NCBI GenBank assembly: GCA_905202115.1
Contig: CAJKQZ010000033.1
Location: 1 to 17,987, forward strand
Direction of reading: 5' to 3'
DNA from: an uncultured Prevotellaceae bacterium
GTDB lineage: Bacteria; Bacteroidota; Bacteroidia; Bacteroidales; Bacteroidaceae
DNA: 17,987 bases
Shown piece by piece: positions 7,350 through 15,528 of the stretch. Position 1 is the stretch's first letter, and each line of letters opens with the position of its first letter. The position numbers were made by a program, and so were the translations under genes. The notes beneath the pieces were generated by a model that searched no databases, had not been told where the DNA came from, and saw only the letters and a program-made list of their open reading frames with translations.

Positions 7350-9038
7350 TTATTTGCAAACGCGTTCAAGCCTTTTCATTATGGCGAACATGAATATCGC
7401 AGCCAACAGGCACAAAGCGATAAGTATGCCCCAGATAGCTACGAGCGGAAGGTCGCCCCATAGACGTCCGGTAACCTGTACTGCATAATTGCCAACCGCC
7501 GTTGCAGCGAACCAGCCGCCCATCATAGCGCCCTTGAGCTTGGGAGGAGCTACCTTTGATACGAACGAAATGCCCATAGGCGAAAGCAAAAGCTCGGCAA
7601 ACGTGAGCACGAGATAGGTCGAGATGAGCAGATTGGGGCTCGCAGGATTGCTGAGCAGAGTGGCATCGCCTTTCAGAGCAGACGGCGTAGGCATTCCCAT
7701 ACTTCCTAACGTCAACAGGCAATACGCCACTGCCGCAACAAGCATACCGATAGCAATCTTGCGAGGTGCCGACGGTTCTTTGCCTTTGTTTGCCAAAGAT
7801 GTGAACAGCAATAGCGAGAACGGTGTCAATGCAACCACGAAGAACGGATTGAACTGCTGGAATTCCTGCGGAAGAATCTGGATTGTATCATTCATATTTG
7901 CATAAATAGCTCCCACTCCTGCAATCGAAAGCACCGAAACCACTGCAGCTATGACTTTGGCGCGTGAGGTCTTCGACTGGAACACTGCAAACATCGCATA
8001 AACCAAAACTGCAATCAGCGCCAGGCCCCACACGTTGAAACCGATACGGCTGAATCCTGTTACGGAAGCCGCCGTATAGTCTCGCGCAAAATAAGTAAGC
8101 GTAAGACCGTTCTGGTGGAACGCCATCCAGAAGAATATCACGACTATATAAACCAAGATCAGAGCTATGACACGCTGCTTGGACTCGGCGGGCGTAATCT
8201 GCTCAACGGCGGCAGAAGTTTTGCTCTCGGCAGACGGTTTTTCCTTGACGCTGCTTTCAACCGACTTGAAAGACGAACGGAAAGAAAAATATATCAGAGC
8301 CGAAACAATCAACGAAATGCAGGCTACGCCGAAACCGTAATTATATGCCTGCGACAAACTGTCGATATATTGAGCGCTGAATTCCTGAAGAGTTCCGCTG
8401 AAATTTGTAGCAACAGTGTGGTTGTCGATAAGTCCCTGGAGCAGGCTTTCATTGGCGGGAGTGCATGTGCCGTCCATAACCTGGTGTGCAATAGCGGGCA
8501 CGCGGCCGTCGTAAATGAAGCCGTCCTTACCCATCATCCAGTTAGTCACCGCCGTTGCAGCCGTGGGAGCGAACATAGCACCTATGTTTATAGCCATATA
8601 GAATATGGAGAATGCCGTATCGCGCTTATGACTGTACCGCGGGTCGTCATAAAGATTTCCCACCATAACCTGAAGATTGCCTTTAAACAATCCCGTACCG
8701 ATTGCAATCAATGCAAGCGCACCAATCATGCTCCAATATCCGAGATTTCCGGAGTCGGTAGGTATAGCAAGAAACAGGTATCCTACAAACATGACAAGCA
8801 TACCGAGTTTCACCATTTTCCCGAAACCGAACTTGTCGGCAAGGAAACCGCCGACAAGCGGAAGGAAATAAACTCCTGCAAGGAAACCGGAATATATTCC
8901 CGCAGCCTCGCCTTCGTCATAACCGAACTTTGCCTGCATGAAGAGCGTAAAGATTGCAAGCATAGTATAATATCCAAAGCGCTCGCCTGTATTCGCTAAG
9001 GCCAGCGCATAAAGCCCTTTGGGTTGTCCTTCGAACAT
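7350..9038 (-). CDS. POT-family (PTR2) peptide MFS transporter
   Basis: The 562-residue protein has about 12-14 hydrophobic helices. The start is family-typical: a short N-terminus, then GERFGYYTM in helix 1 and the loop GGFLADKFG near residue 65. A further marker is FWMAFHQNG near 304. A soluble insertion at about residues 170-230 and a charged linker near 260-285 separate the helix bundles. POT proteins take up di- and tripeptides with protons across the inner membrane. In the ExxERFxYY proton-coupling motif the first Glu is Asn16 (NTGERFGYY), while Glu19-Arg20 and both Tyr are kept. As far as I recall this occurs in other Bacteroidota members, but it should affect coupling. The ATG is 48 bp after ybaK on the same strand, so it is probably the last gene of that operon. 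Confidence 0.9.
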   Translation of the reverse strand: MFEGQPKGLYALALANTGERFGYYTMLAIFTLFMQAKFGYDEGEAAGIYSGFLAGVYFLPLVGGFLADKFGFGKMVKLGMLVMFVGYLFLAIPTDSGNLGYWSMIGALALIAIGTGLFKGNLQVMVGNLYDDPRYSHKRDTAFSIFYMAINIGAMFAPTAATAVTNWMMGKDGFIYDGRVPAIAHQVMDGTCTPANESLLQGLIDNHTVATNFSGTLQEFSAQYIDSLSQAYNYGFGVACISLIVSALIYFSFRSSFKSVESSVKEKPSAESKTSAAVEQITPAESKQRVIALILVYIVVIFFWMAFHQNGLTLTYFARDYTAASVTGFSRIGFNVWGLALIAVLVYAMFAVFQSKTSRAKVIAAVVSVLSIAGVGAIYANMNDTIQILPQEFQQFNPFFVVALTPFSLLLFTSLANKGKEPSAPRKIAIGMLVAAVAYCLLTLGSMGMPTPSALKGDATLLSNPASPNLLISTYLVLTFAELLLSPMGISFVSKVAPPKLKGAMMGGWFAATAVGNYAVQVTGRLWGDLPLVAIWGILIALCLLAAIFMFAIMKRLERVCK

Positions 9039-9086
9039 TATAATTTGATTTTAAGAATTAATATTTAGGTTGTTTGTATTATATTA

Positions 9087-9569
9087 TCACACCAAATCTG
9101 CAAACGAGGCCTTCGACGCATTTGCCAAATCGTGAGGCGAAATTTTTATCTGCAGCCCTCTCACGCCCGCGCTAACATATATTTCATCGAAGTTGCAGGC
9201 CGACGCATTTATATATGTAGGAAATTGTTTCTTCATTCCTATAGGCGAACAGCCGCCCCGTATGTAGCCCGTAGTGGGAAGCAGTTCTTTCAACGGCAGA
9301 GGCGAACATTTCTTGTTGCCGCTCACATTTGCCGCTTTCTTCAGATCTATTTCGCTGTCTCCTGGCACGACACAAACAAAATAGCCGCTCTTATCGCCAT
9401 GCAGCACAATGGTTTTAAAAACCTGCTCTACGTTCTCGCCAAGCGATTCCGCAACATGAGAAGCACTCAAATCGCTCTCATCCACTTCGTAAGCCACAAG
9501 CTCGTATTTTATATTGTCATGCTCCAGAAGCCGAGCTACATTTGTTTTCTTGATTTCCTTGTGTTTCAT
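9087..9569 (-). CDS. ybaK: Cys-tRNA(Pro) deacylase, YbaK/EbsC family
   Basis: The 160-residue protein fits the full length of the YbaK/EbsC editing-domain family, free-standing proteins that hydrolyse cysteine (and other wrongly attached amino acids) from tRNA(Pro). Visible markers are the conserved lysine in VFKTIV (Lys52, matching the catalytic Lys of Haemophilus YbaK), VCVVPGD near 65-71, and the GGCSPIGMKK loop at 105-114, diagnostic for the YbaK subgroup. It is a cytoplasmic quality-control enzyme. The ATG lies three bases beyond the uvrA stop codon, so the two are surely co-transcribed and may be translationally coupled. Confidence 0.93.
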   Translation of the reverse strand: MKHKEIKKTNVARLLEHDNIKYELVAYEVDESDLSASHVAESLGENVEQVFKTIVLHGDKSGYFVCVVPGDSEIDLKKAANVSGNKKCSPLPLKELLPTTGYIRGGCSPIGMKKQFPTYINASACNFDEIYVSAGVRGLQIKISPHDLANASKASFADLV

Positions 9570-9572
9570 GGC

Positions 9573-12479
9573 TTATACGTCTTTGCTCTTGTTCCTGTAT
9601 TCCGCATAACGCGCCAATTCCTTTGCGATAAAGCCCGATGTATAGCCCACGCCGCCTCCAGCTATTTCCTCCGGCGTGCCGACAGCAAGTATTTTCCCGC
9701 CGCCGGCGCCTCCCTCGGGCCCCATGTCGATTATATAATCGGCTTGCTTTATTACGTCCATGTTATGCTCTATAATCACGACCGTATTCCCTTTTCCTAC
9801 CAGGCGGTTGAGAACCGACATAAGCACACGGATATCTTCGAAATGCAAGCCGGTCGTCGGCTCGTCGAGAATGTACATCGTACGCCCCGTGTCGCGTTTC
9901 GACAGTTCGGAGGCAAGTTTTACGCGCTGGCTTTCGCCGCCCGACAAGGTCGTGGAAGACTGCCCTAACTTGATATAACCGAGCCCCACCTCCTGAAAAA
10001 CTTTTATTTTGTTCAAGATAGAAGGTATATTCTCAAAGAAATCCACCGCCTGGTTTATTGTCATGTCAAGCACATCGGATATGCTCCTCCCTCGAAAGCG
10101 AACTTCAAGCGTTTCGCGGTTATATCGCCGCCCGTGGCAGGTTTCGCAAGGAACTAAAACCGACGGCATAAAATTCATCTCTATTGTTTTGTAACCGTTT
10201 CCTTTGCAAGTTTCGCACCTTCCGCCGCTAACATTGAAAGAAAAGCGTCCGGCACCGTATCCCCGCATTCTCGCTTCGGGAAGCGAGGCGAACAAATTAC
10301 GAATGTCGGAGAACACGCCGCAATAAGTAGCAGGATTCGACCGCGGAGTGCGACCCAACGGACTTTGGTCTACGTTTACTATTTTGTTCACGTACTCCAG
10401 GCCTTTTATCTCCTTATATGGAAGCGGCTCCCGCATTGAACCGTATAATTTCCCTGATATTATCGGCAATAATGTGTCATTTATCAACGTAGACTTGCCG
10501 CTGCCCGACACGCCCGTCACACAAACAAGCATTCCAAGCGGAATTTCAATATCCACATCTTTAAGATTATTGCCAGTTGCCCCGATAAGTTTCAACGACT
10601 TGCCGTTGAAGGCGCGGCGCTCGGCAGGAATTTCTATTGCGGTAGTTCCGTTAAGGTATTGCGCCGTGAGAGTATCGGAACGAAGCATTTCGCCGACAGT
10701 TCCCTGAAACACGACTTCTCCGCCCAGGCGCCCCGCACGCGGTCCGAGGTCGACCACATAATCCGCTGCCAACATCATATCGCGGTCGTGCTCTACTACA
10801 ATCACCGTGTTACCCATATCTCGGAGTTTCTTAAGAGAATTTATGAGTCTCACGTTATCGCGCTCGTGCAAACCTATGCTCGGTTCATCCAGGATATACA
10901 AAACATTAACGAGACCGGAACCTACCTGGGTTGCAAGCCTTATTCTCTGCCCCTCTCCGCCCGACAAGCTCACTGAAGAACGATTAAGCGACAGATAGTC
11001 AAGCCCCACATCGATAAGAAAGCCCAGACGTTTACGTATTTCCTTTATTATTTCATGCCCTATGGTTCTCTGACGCTCCGACAAAGTTTCCTCAACGGCC
11101 GACATCCAGTCTGCGAGTTCTGATATATCCATTGAGGCCAGTTCGTAGATATTTTTTCCATTTATGCGGAAACAAAGAGCTTCTTTGTTCAGACGTGCTC
11201 CATTGCATACGGGACAGACGCGCTTCGTTGCGAACTGTTCCATCCATTTCTTCATTGCTGCAGAGTCGTCTCTCTGCGCCACTTGTTCTATATAACGCGC
11301 AAGACCTTCGAATGTCGTGAAAAAATCGCTCGACGTATGCACCAAGTCAGCGTCGATACGCACCTGTTCGTTAGAGCCGTTAAGTATTTCATCTATCGCT
11401 TCGTCGGGAATATCCTCTACAGGCGTAGACAAGTCGCAGCCATAGTTTTTCAGCACAGCCTCTATTTTCCAAAAAATCAAGGATTGCTTTGCTTTTCCCA
11501 ACGGTACGATAGCACCGTTTTTTATAGACAGTTTCCTGTCGGGGATTACCTTATCGAGGTCTATTGCACTGACGTAACCCAAACCTTTACACTTTGGGCA
11601 GGCTCCTATCGTTGTGTTGAACGAAAAGTTGTTCGGCGCGGGGTCACTATAAGATATACCCGACGTAGGGCACATCAGACGTTTTGAATAATACTTCACA
11701 CTTCCAGTCGTAACGTCCTGAACCATTATCAAGCCATTTCCGCGTTCCAAAGCCAGGTTCACGCTCTTTTTCAGACGCTGCATATCCTTTTCGTGCACGA
11801 TAGTCTTGTCTACCACAATCTCTATATCGTGATTTTTATACCTGTCGAGTTTCATGCCTTTGGTTATCTCGACAACGCGGCCGTCCACGCGGACATTCAG
11901 AAAACCTCTGCGGCGTTCGGTTTCGAAGAGCTCTTTGTAATGTCCTTTCCTGTTTCGAATCAGAGGCGCAAGTATATAGATTTTATGTTCCGCATAATCT
12001 TTCAGCACAAGGTCAAGAAGCTGTTCTTCAGTATAGCGTACCATTTTCTCGCCCGTAACATAAGAATATGCCTCTCCCGCCCTTGCCATAAGCAAACGCA
12101 GGTAATCGTATATTTCGGTTATTGTTCCTACGGTAGAGCGCGGATTCTTATTCGTGGTTTTCTGTTCTATGCTTATCACAGGGCTCAAGCCGGAGATTTT
12201 GTCTACATCGGGACGTTCAAGGTGGTCCATAAAGTTCCGCGCATAAGCCGAAAAAGTTTCTATATAGCGCCTTTGCCCTTCGGCATAGATTGTGTCGAAA
12301 GCGAGAGAACTTTTTCCGCTGCCGCTAAGGCCCGTTATTACGGTAAGGCTGTTTCGCGGAATGGTTACATCTATGTTTTTAAGATTGTTAACCCTCGCAC
12401 CGAGCACTATAATCTTTCGTTCCCTGCTCGATTCGGGTTTAATTTCCTGCAGCGCCTCCGCTTGTGTCTTCTGAATCAT
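9573..12479 (-). CDS. uvrA: Excinuclease ABC subunit UvrA
   Basis: The 968-residue protein is the DNA-damage recognition ATPase of nucleotide excision repair, which works as a dimer with UvrB. Both ABC modules are intact: Walker A GLSGSGKSS (50-58) and GVSGSGKST (656-664), signatures LSGGEGQR (505-512) and LSGGESQR, and Walker B/D-loops ILDEPSIGLHERD and ILDEPTTGLH. The C-terminal zinc finger (CETCKG ... CETCHG) is complete. In the first zinc module the second Cys is Ser273 (Cys270-Pro-Thr-Ser273, then Cys294 and Cys297). My recollection is that non-Cys residues here are usual in Bacteroidota. The chosen ATG gives a 24-residue tail before VLGARVNNLK and overlaps the upstream gene by 41 bp. 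A GTG at Val25 is a possible later start. Confidence 0.96.
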   Translation of the reverse strand: MIQKTQAEALQEIKPESSRERKIIVLGARVNNLKNIDVTIPRNSLTVITGLSGSGKSSLAFDTIYAEGQRRYIETFSAYARNFMDHLERPDVDKISGLSPVISIEQKTTNKNPRSTVGTITEIYDYLRLLMARAGEAYSYVTGEKMVRYTEEQLLDLVLKDYAEHKIYILAPLIRNRKGHYKELFETERRRGFLNVRVDGRVVEITKGMKLDRYKNHDIEIVVDKTIVHEKDMQRLKKSVNLALERGNGLIMVQDVTTGSVKYYSKRLMCPTSGISYSDPAPNNFSFNTTIGACPKCKGLGYVSAIDLDKVIPDRKLSIKNGAIVPLGKAKQSLIFWKIEAVLKNYGCDLSTPVEDIPDEAIDEILNGSNEQVRIDADLVHTSSDFFTTFEGLARYIEQVAQRDDSAAMKKWMEQFATKRVCPVCNGARLNKEALCFRINGKNIYELASMDISELADWMSAVEETLSERQRTIGHEIIKEIRKRLGFLIDVGLDYLSLNRSSVSLSGGEGQRIRLATQVGSGLVNVLYILDEPSIGLHERDNVRLINSLKKLRDMGNTVIVVEHDRDMMLAADYVVDLGPRAGRLGGEVVFQGTVGEMLRSDTLTAQYLNGTTAIEIPAERRAFNGKSLKLIGATGNNLKDVDIEIPLGMLVCVTGVSGSGKSTLINDTLLPIISGKLYGSMREPLPYKEIKGLEYVNKIVNVDQSPLGRTPRSNPATYCGVFSDIRNLFASLPEARMRGYGAGRFSFNVSGGRCETCKGNGYKTIEMNFMPSVLVPCETCHGRRYNRETLEVRFRGRSISDVLDMTINQAVDFFENIPSILNKIKVFQEVGLGYIKLGQSSTTLSGGESQRVKLASELSKRDTGRTMYILDEPTTGLHFEDIRVLMSVLNRLVGKGNTVVIIEHNMDVIKQADYIIDMGPEGGAGGGKILAVGTPEEIAGGGVGYTSGFIAKELARYAEYRNKSKDV

Positions 12480-13152
12480 AACCGCGTAATAAATTCACAT
12501 CCCGGCGAATATTGTAATTGCGTCCGTCGGCTCCGCGGGCCTTTATGATAACGTAATACACGCCGTCTTTTGCAGCATGCCCGCTGATTGTTCCGTCCCA
12601 GCCGCCGTCTATGTCGGTCCACTCGTATATTTTCTTTCCCCAACGGTTAAAAATATACCCATGAAAACTTACAATACTCTGGTATCCCTCTTTCACCTTG
12701 AAAATGTCGTTCTGTCCGTCACCGTTAGGCGAAAAAGCGTTGGGAATCTCCAGTTTCGAGGTACTTATGCTCACCGAGAAAGGATCGTCCATAGAATATT
12801 CCACCGTATCCGTGCCTTGAACGAAACTGATTATCAATTCGATATTAAACGAACCGGATTCCCTGAACGTATAATCCGCTTCCTCGTCGTATCTTACCAG
12901 AAAAGGATTCTCCCTGTCTCCGTTTTCATAAAACCGCCATTCATAATAAGGGGTATAGCCTCCCACGTTGGTTGCATTCGCCGCAAAACGGGCTACAACC
13001 GGCGCGGAACCTTCATAGCTGTTGACTTCATCAACGCTATCTCCTTTTATTATTGTCATGACAGGAAGTGCCGACGGCAGTTCGTCGTCGGCAAACGCTT
13101 CATTACATGCAAATGCAGCCATTGCAATCAGGATGAAAGCTATCCGTTTCAT
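12439..13152 (-). CDS. Secreted protein with PKD-like and type B T9SS sorting (CHU_C) domains
   Basis: The 237-residue protein has a signal peptide (about 1-21, cleavage near AFA/DD), a PKD-like beta-sandwich (about 45-130, with YYEWRFY and the SGSFNIELI strand), and a gliding-motility-associated C-terminal domain (about 136-223). Markers of that domain are IPNAFSPNGDGQND, FNRWGKKIYEW, GGWDG and DGVYYVII. Domains of this kind send proteins through the type IX secretion system to the cell surface, so the host should encode a T9SS. A 14-residue Gly/Ser/acidic tail follows the domain and its codons overlap the uvrA start. It is the first gene of the operon with uvrA, ybaK and the transporter. 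The mature part is too small to carry an obvious enzyme, so an adhesin or surface structural role is more likely. Confidence 0.87.
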   Translation of the reverse strand: MKRIAFILIAMAAFACNEAFADDELPSALPVMTIIKGDSVDEVNSYEGSAPVVARFAANATNVGGYTPYYEWRFYENGDRENPFLVRYDEEADYTFRESGSFNIELIISFVQGTDTVEYSMDDPFSVSISTSKLEIPNAFSPNGDGQNDIFKVKEGYQSIVSFHGYIFNRWGKKIYEWTDIDGGWDGTISGHAAKDGVYYVIIKARGADGRNYNIRRDVNLLRGYDSEDTSGGAAGN

Positions 13153-13167
13153 TTTATTCTTTTGGTG

Positions 13168-13175
13168 CGAAGTTA
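13168..13175 (-). promoter_or_regulatory. Probable -7 element for the CHU_C-uvrA operon
   Basis: TAACTTCG on the minus strand differs from TAnnTTTG at one position and is followed by CACC, much as TATTTTTG is followed by CAC at the porin promoter. It ends 15 bp before the ATG, implying a leader of about 10 nt. No -33 TTTG is evident. Confidence 0.4.
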
Positions 13176-13436
13176 CAACTTATATTGGTAATAACGGAAT
13201 TTTTGCATTTATTGATATAATCCTGCAACCATTTATTTTCGGAGAAACAATATGCAACAAAAAGCATGTACAAAGCGCAAAGCCAACGGTTTAAAGCTCT
13301 TTTATTAAAGATTTTCCCCAATAATTCCACGTCCTGTCGCATTTTTCTCACCCGTCAGACGTTACGGAAAACAAATTCTGCCCGAAACAATAAATCCTCT
13401 CCCATGCGCTTCAGTATACGTCTGAAAAATCAGTGG

Positions 13437-13609
13437 TTTTGCAGACAAAAACGGTCACCCGCCAAGTAATTGATAATCAACAGGTGTATATGTAGCAAAA
13501 AATATGTCTGAGATATTTTGAATTATCTCAGACATATTTTCGATTATCTCCCTTGTATTTTCAATTTGCTGCGGGAAGTTTTTTACACGCACAAAAAAAA
13601 TATTTTTTT
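13437..13609 (+). repeat. Dispersed palindromic repeat, copy D (complete)
   Basis: This is a complete copy in the same orientation as copy C. The L end CAGACAAAAACGGTC is at 13442-13456, the core at 13499-13540 (two positions depart from perfect symmetry near the centre), the R motif CAATTTGCTGCGGGAA follows, and it ends in an A8-TA-T7 tract. It lies between divergent genes, about 160 bp upstream of the LysM-gene promoter. Confidence 0.93.
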
Positions 13610-13700
13610 CGTACGAGGCCGTTTTTTATAAAACCCTCTCACTTCGATTTTCTGCGGGTATAGTTTTGTTCATATAAGACTCATGCTTGAATACTAACAA

Positions 13701-13757
13701 GATAATTCAAAATATGTCCGGTATATTTTTTCTGACGGCATTTACCACCGTTTTTAC
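13701..13757 (-). repeat. Decayed partial copy of the palindromic repeat
   Basis: Bases 13701-13731 match the core of copy B at 26 of 31 positions and copy D (inverted) at 27 of 31. The exact 15-mer GATAATTCAAAATAT is shared with copy D. About 15 bp further on, ACCGTTTTTAC (13747-13757) resembles the L-end motif ACCGTTTTTGT, but the linker of about 45 bp is mostly missing. AT-rich chance similarity is the main alternative. Confidence 0.45.
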
Positions 13758-13769
13758 GCAAGATATGAT

Positions 13770-13777
13770 TATTTTTG
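13770..13777 (+). promoter_or_regulatory. Probable -7 element for the LysM / barrel pair
   Basis: TATTTTTG matches TAnnTTTG exactly and equals the porin-gene element. It lies 23 bp before the ATG at 13801, giving an expected leader near 20 nt. No exact TTTG is seen about 19 bp upstream, only a T5 run. Its position also argues against translation from the earlier TTG at 13687. Confidence 0.55.
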
Positions 13778-13800
13778 TGCGTGAATACAACTTTCATTTC

Positions 13801-15528
13801 ATGCGAACCAACAGTCTTTTACGAAAAATACCGCTGTTTTTAATAGTATCGCTGTTTGCCTTATGCAATCTGAACGCTCAGACAACACCGACGGAACATA
13901 TAGTAAAAGCAGGCGAGACACTATACGGCATAGCGTCGATGTACAACACCAACGTAAATGCTCTCAAAAACGCCAACTCCGGTATTTCGGACAACATCGC
14001 GGTAGGACAGAGACTTATCATCCCAACAGTAAGGGGAACTCAGATTTTCCACACAATAGCGGCCAAAGAAACATTGTTTTCGATTTCGCGCAAATACAAC
14101 GTGGAAATATCAAAAATAACAAATGCTAATCCGGGACTTAACGAACAAAATTTCAAAGCCGGAACAACCATTATCATACCGGCCGACAACTTTGCGGAAA
14201 CGAAAGTCGACACGGCGCCCGCACACTCCGAAGGCATAGCCGGCTCGAACTGCTGCGAAATGTACAAGGTAAAGAAAAAAGATACGTTCTTCACCATAGC
14301 AAAAAAGTTCGACCTTACCGTAGACGAACTGGCCGCCGCCAATCCCGACGTATCCGCCTCGGGCTACAACATACAGAAAGGCGATTACATCTGCATTCCG
14401 TTCGCCATAGACAAATCGCAGATAATAAACAACCAACAGGCCTTCGAACAGGCAGGCAAGGCCGCTCCGAAAAATACCGTGCACATCTCGCTGCTCATGC
14501 CTTTCTATGAAAACGGAGCAGACGCAAAGAAATCATTCGTTTTCTACCGCGGACTTCTTGCAGCAGCAGACAGTTTGCGGAAGAGCGGTATTTCGTTCGA
14601 CATAACTGCAAAAGACGCCGGCACATCAGTTGCCGACATCAACAAGACGCTGAGCGACGGTTCGCTCGACAGCTCTGACTTGCTCATAGCTTCGGCCGAC
14701 GAAGCGCAGCTCAACGCCATTGCCGACTACTGCAAGAACAAAAAAATCAGACTTTACCTTCCGTTCAACAGCGAGTTCGGCGACGTTTTCAACAACCCGC
14801 AGATAATTCTCGCACAGCAGCCAAAATCATACGAACAAGTATCTGCCATACAGTATTTCATAAGCAAATACGGGGAATACAATATCATTTACATCGACTG
14901 CAACACCCAGCAAGGGCGGAACAACTACATAGACCAGCTGCTGCCCTCTCTGAAACTCAACGGAAAAACATATACAACGGTAAACATCGAAGCCAGCGAC
15001 GATATATTACTCCGAGCTTTCAACCCCGCAAAGCGTAACGCGATAGTGCTGTCGTCATCTTCAAAAAACAGTTTCAAGGCATTGGCAAAGCGCCTCGACA
15101 ACATAGCCTCCTCAATAAATTCTATGGACTATTTCGTTTTCGGACACAAGGAATGGACCGATTTCGAACTGGCTACAAGAAACACTTTCTTCAAATACGA
15201 CGTGACAATACTCACACCGCAATACATAAACGTGTTCTCACCTTGCTACGCACAATATCTTTCCTACTACAAAAGCAATTTCAAACAAACACCTTCGTCG
15301 TCCGACCAGCGCACATTCTTTCTCGGATTCGATTCCGGCATGTATCTGCTCGGCCTTATATCATCATACGGGCCAACTTTCAACACGCAGACAATCCGGA
15401 CTGTTCCTATTGAAAAACCTATATCATATACACGGGTAAACAACTGGAGCGGAATGATAAACAAGGCATACAGAGTTGTGCGCTTCACCAAATCACACAC
15501 AACAGAAATAACAGACCATGCGCAATAA
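13801..15528 (+). CDS. Secreted triple-LysM protein with periplasmic-binding-like domain
   Basis: The 575-residue protein has a signal peptide (about 1-27, NLNA/QT) and three LysM modules at about 32-76 (VKAGETLYGIAS), 82-127 (AAKETLFSISRKY) and 154-201 (VKKKDTFFTIAKKF). The C-terminal region (about 226-560) opens with VHISLLMPFYENG and has alternating alpha/beta segments like a type I periplasmic-binding (LivK-like) fold. LysM modules bind peptidoglycan GlcNAc, so the protein is likely anchored to the wall in the periplasm. The open frame extends upstream to a TTG at 13687, but those 38 codons cross the promoter and a repeat relic, and the ATG at 13801 gives a proper signal peptide. Its last 11 bases overlap the next gene, which points to translational coupling. 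No catalytic motif is visible. Confidence 0.87.
   Translation: MRTNSLLRKIPLFLIVSLFALCNLNAQTTPTEHIVKAGETLYGIASMYNTNVNALKNANSGISDNIAVGQRLIIPTVRGTQIFHTIAAKETLFSISRKYNVEISKITNANPGLNEQNFKAGTTIIIPADNFAETKVDTAPAHSEGIAGSNCCEMYKVKKKDTFFTIAKKFDLTVDELAAANPDVSASGYNIQKGDYICIPFAIDKSQIINNQQAFEQAGKAAPKNTVHISLLMPFYENGADAKKSFVFYRGLLAAADSLRKSGISFDITAKDAGTSVADINKTLSDGSLDSSDLLIASADEAQLNAIADYCKNKKIRLYLPFNSEFGDVFNNPQIILAQQPKSYEQVSAIQYFISKYGEYNIIYIDCNTQQGRNNYIDQLLPSLKLNGKTYTTVNIEASDDILLRAFNPAKRNAIVLSSSSKNSFKALAKRLDNIASSINSMDYFVFGHKEWTDFELATRNTFFKYDVTILTPQYINVFSPCYAQYLSYYKSNFKQTPSSSDQRTFFLGFDSGMYLLGLISSYGPTFNTQTIRTVPIEKPISYTRVNNWSGMINKAYRVVRFTKSHTTEITDHAQ

Larger units (their letters stand above)
13176..13769. other. 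Divergent control region with repeat copy D and a relic
   Basis: There is no gene between the divergent CHU_C and LysM genes. Repeat copy D lies at 13437-13609 and a decayed fragment at 13701-13757. A second exact TAnnTTTG (TAGTTTTG) is at 13661-13668, with no partner -33 box. A 65-codon minus-strand frame at 13154-13351 covers the promoter region and looks accidental. I see nothing in 13176-13436. Confidence 0.55.

Noticed and set aside
8115..8999. Long plus-strand ORF opposite the POT transporter
   Set aside because: It is an antisense shadow of a well-supported gene; its translation is rich in Arg, His and Ser, with no motif.
9132..9968. Plus-strand ORF opposite ybaK and the uvrA 3' end
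   Set aside because: It is antisense to two highly conserved genes and shows no domain.
11793..12548. Plus-strand ORF opposite the uvrA 5' end
   Set aside because: It is a shadow frame of uvrA without family features.
13154..13351. Small minus-strand ORF upstream of the CHU_C gene
   Set aside because: It has no recognisable domain, no upstream signals, and covers the promoter region of the CHU_C gene.
13687..13800. TTG start at 13687 for the LysM protein
   Set aside because: The extra 38 codons cross a repeat relic and a TAnnTTTG element. The signal peptide begins at the ATG at 13801.
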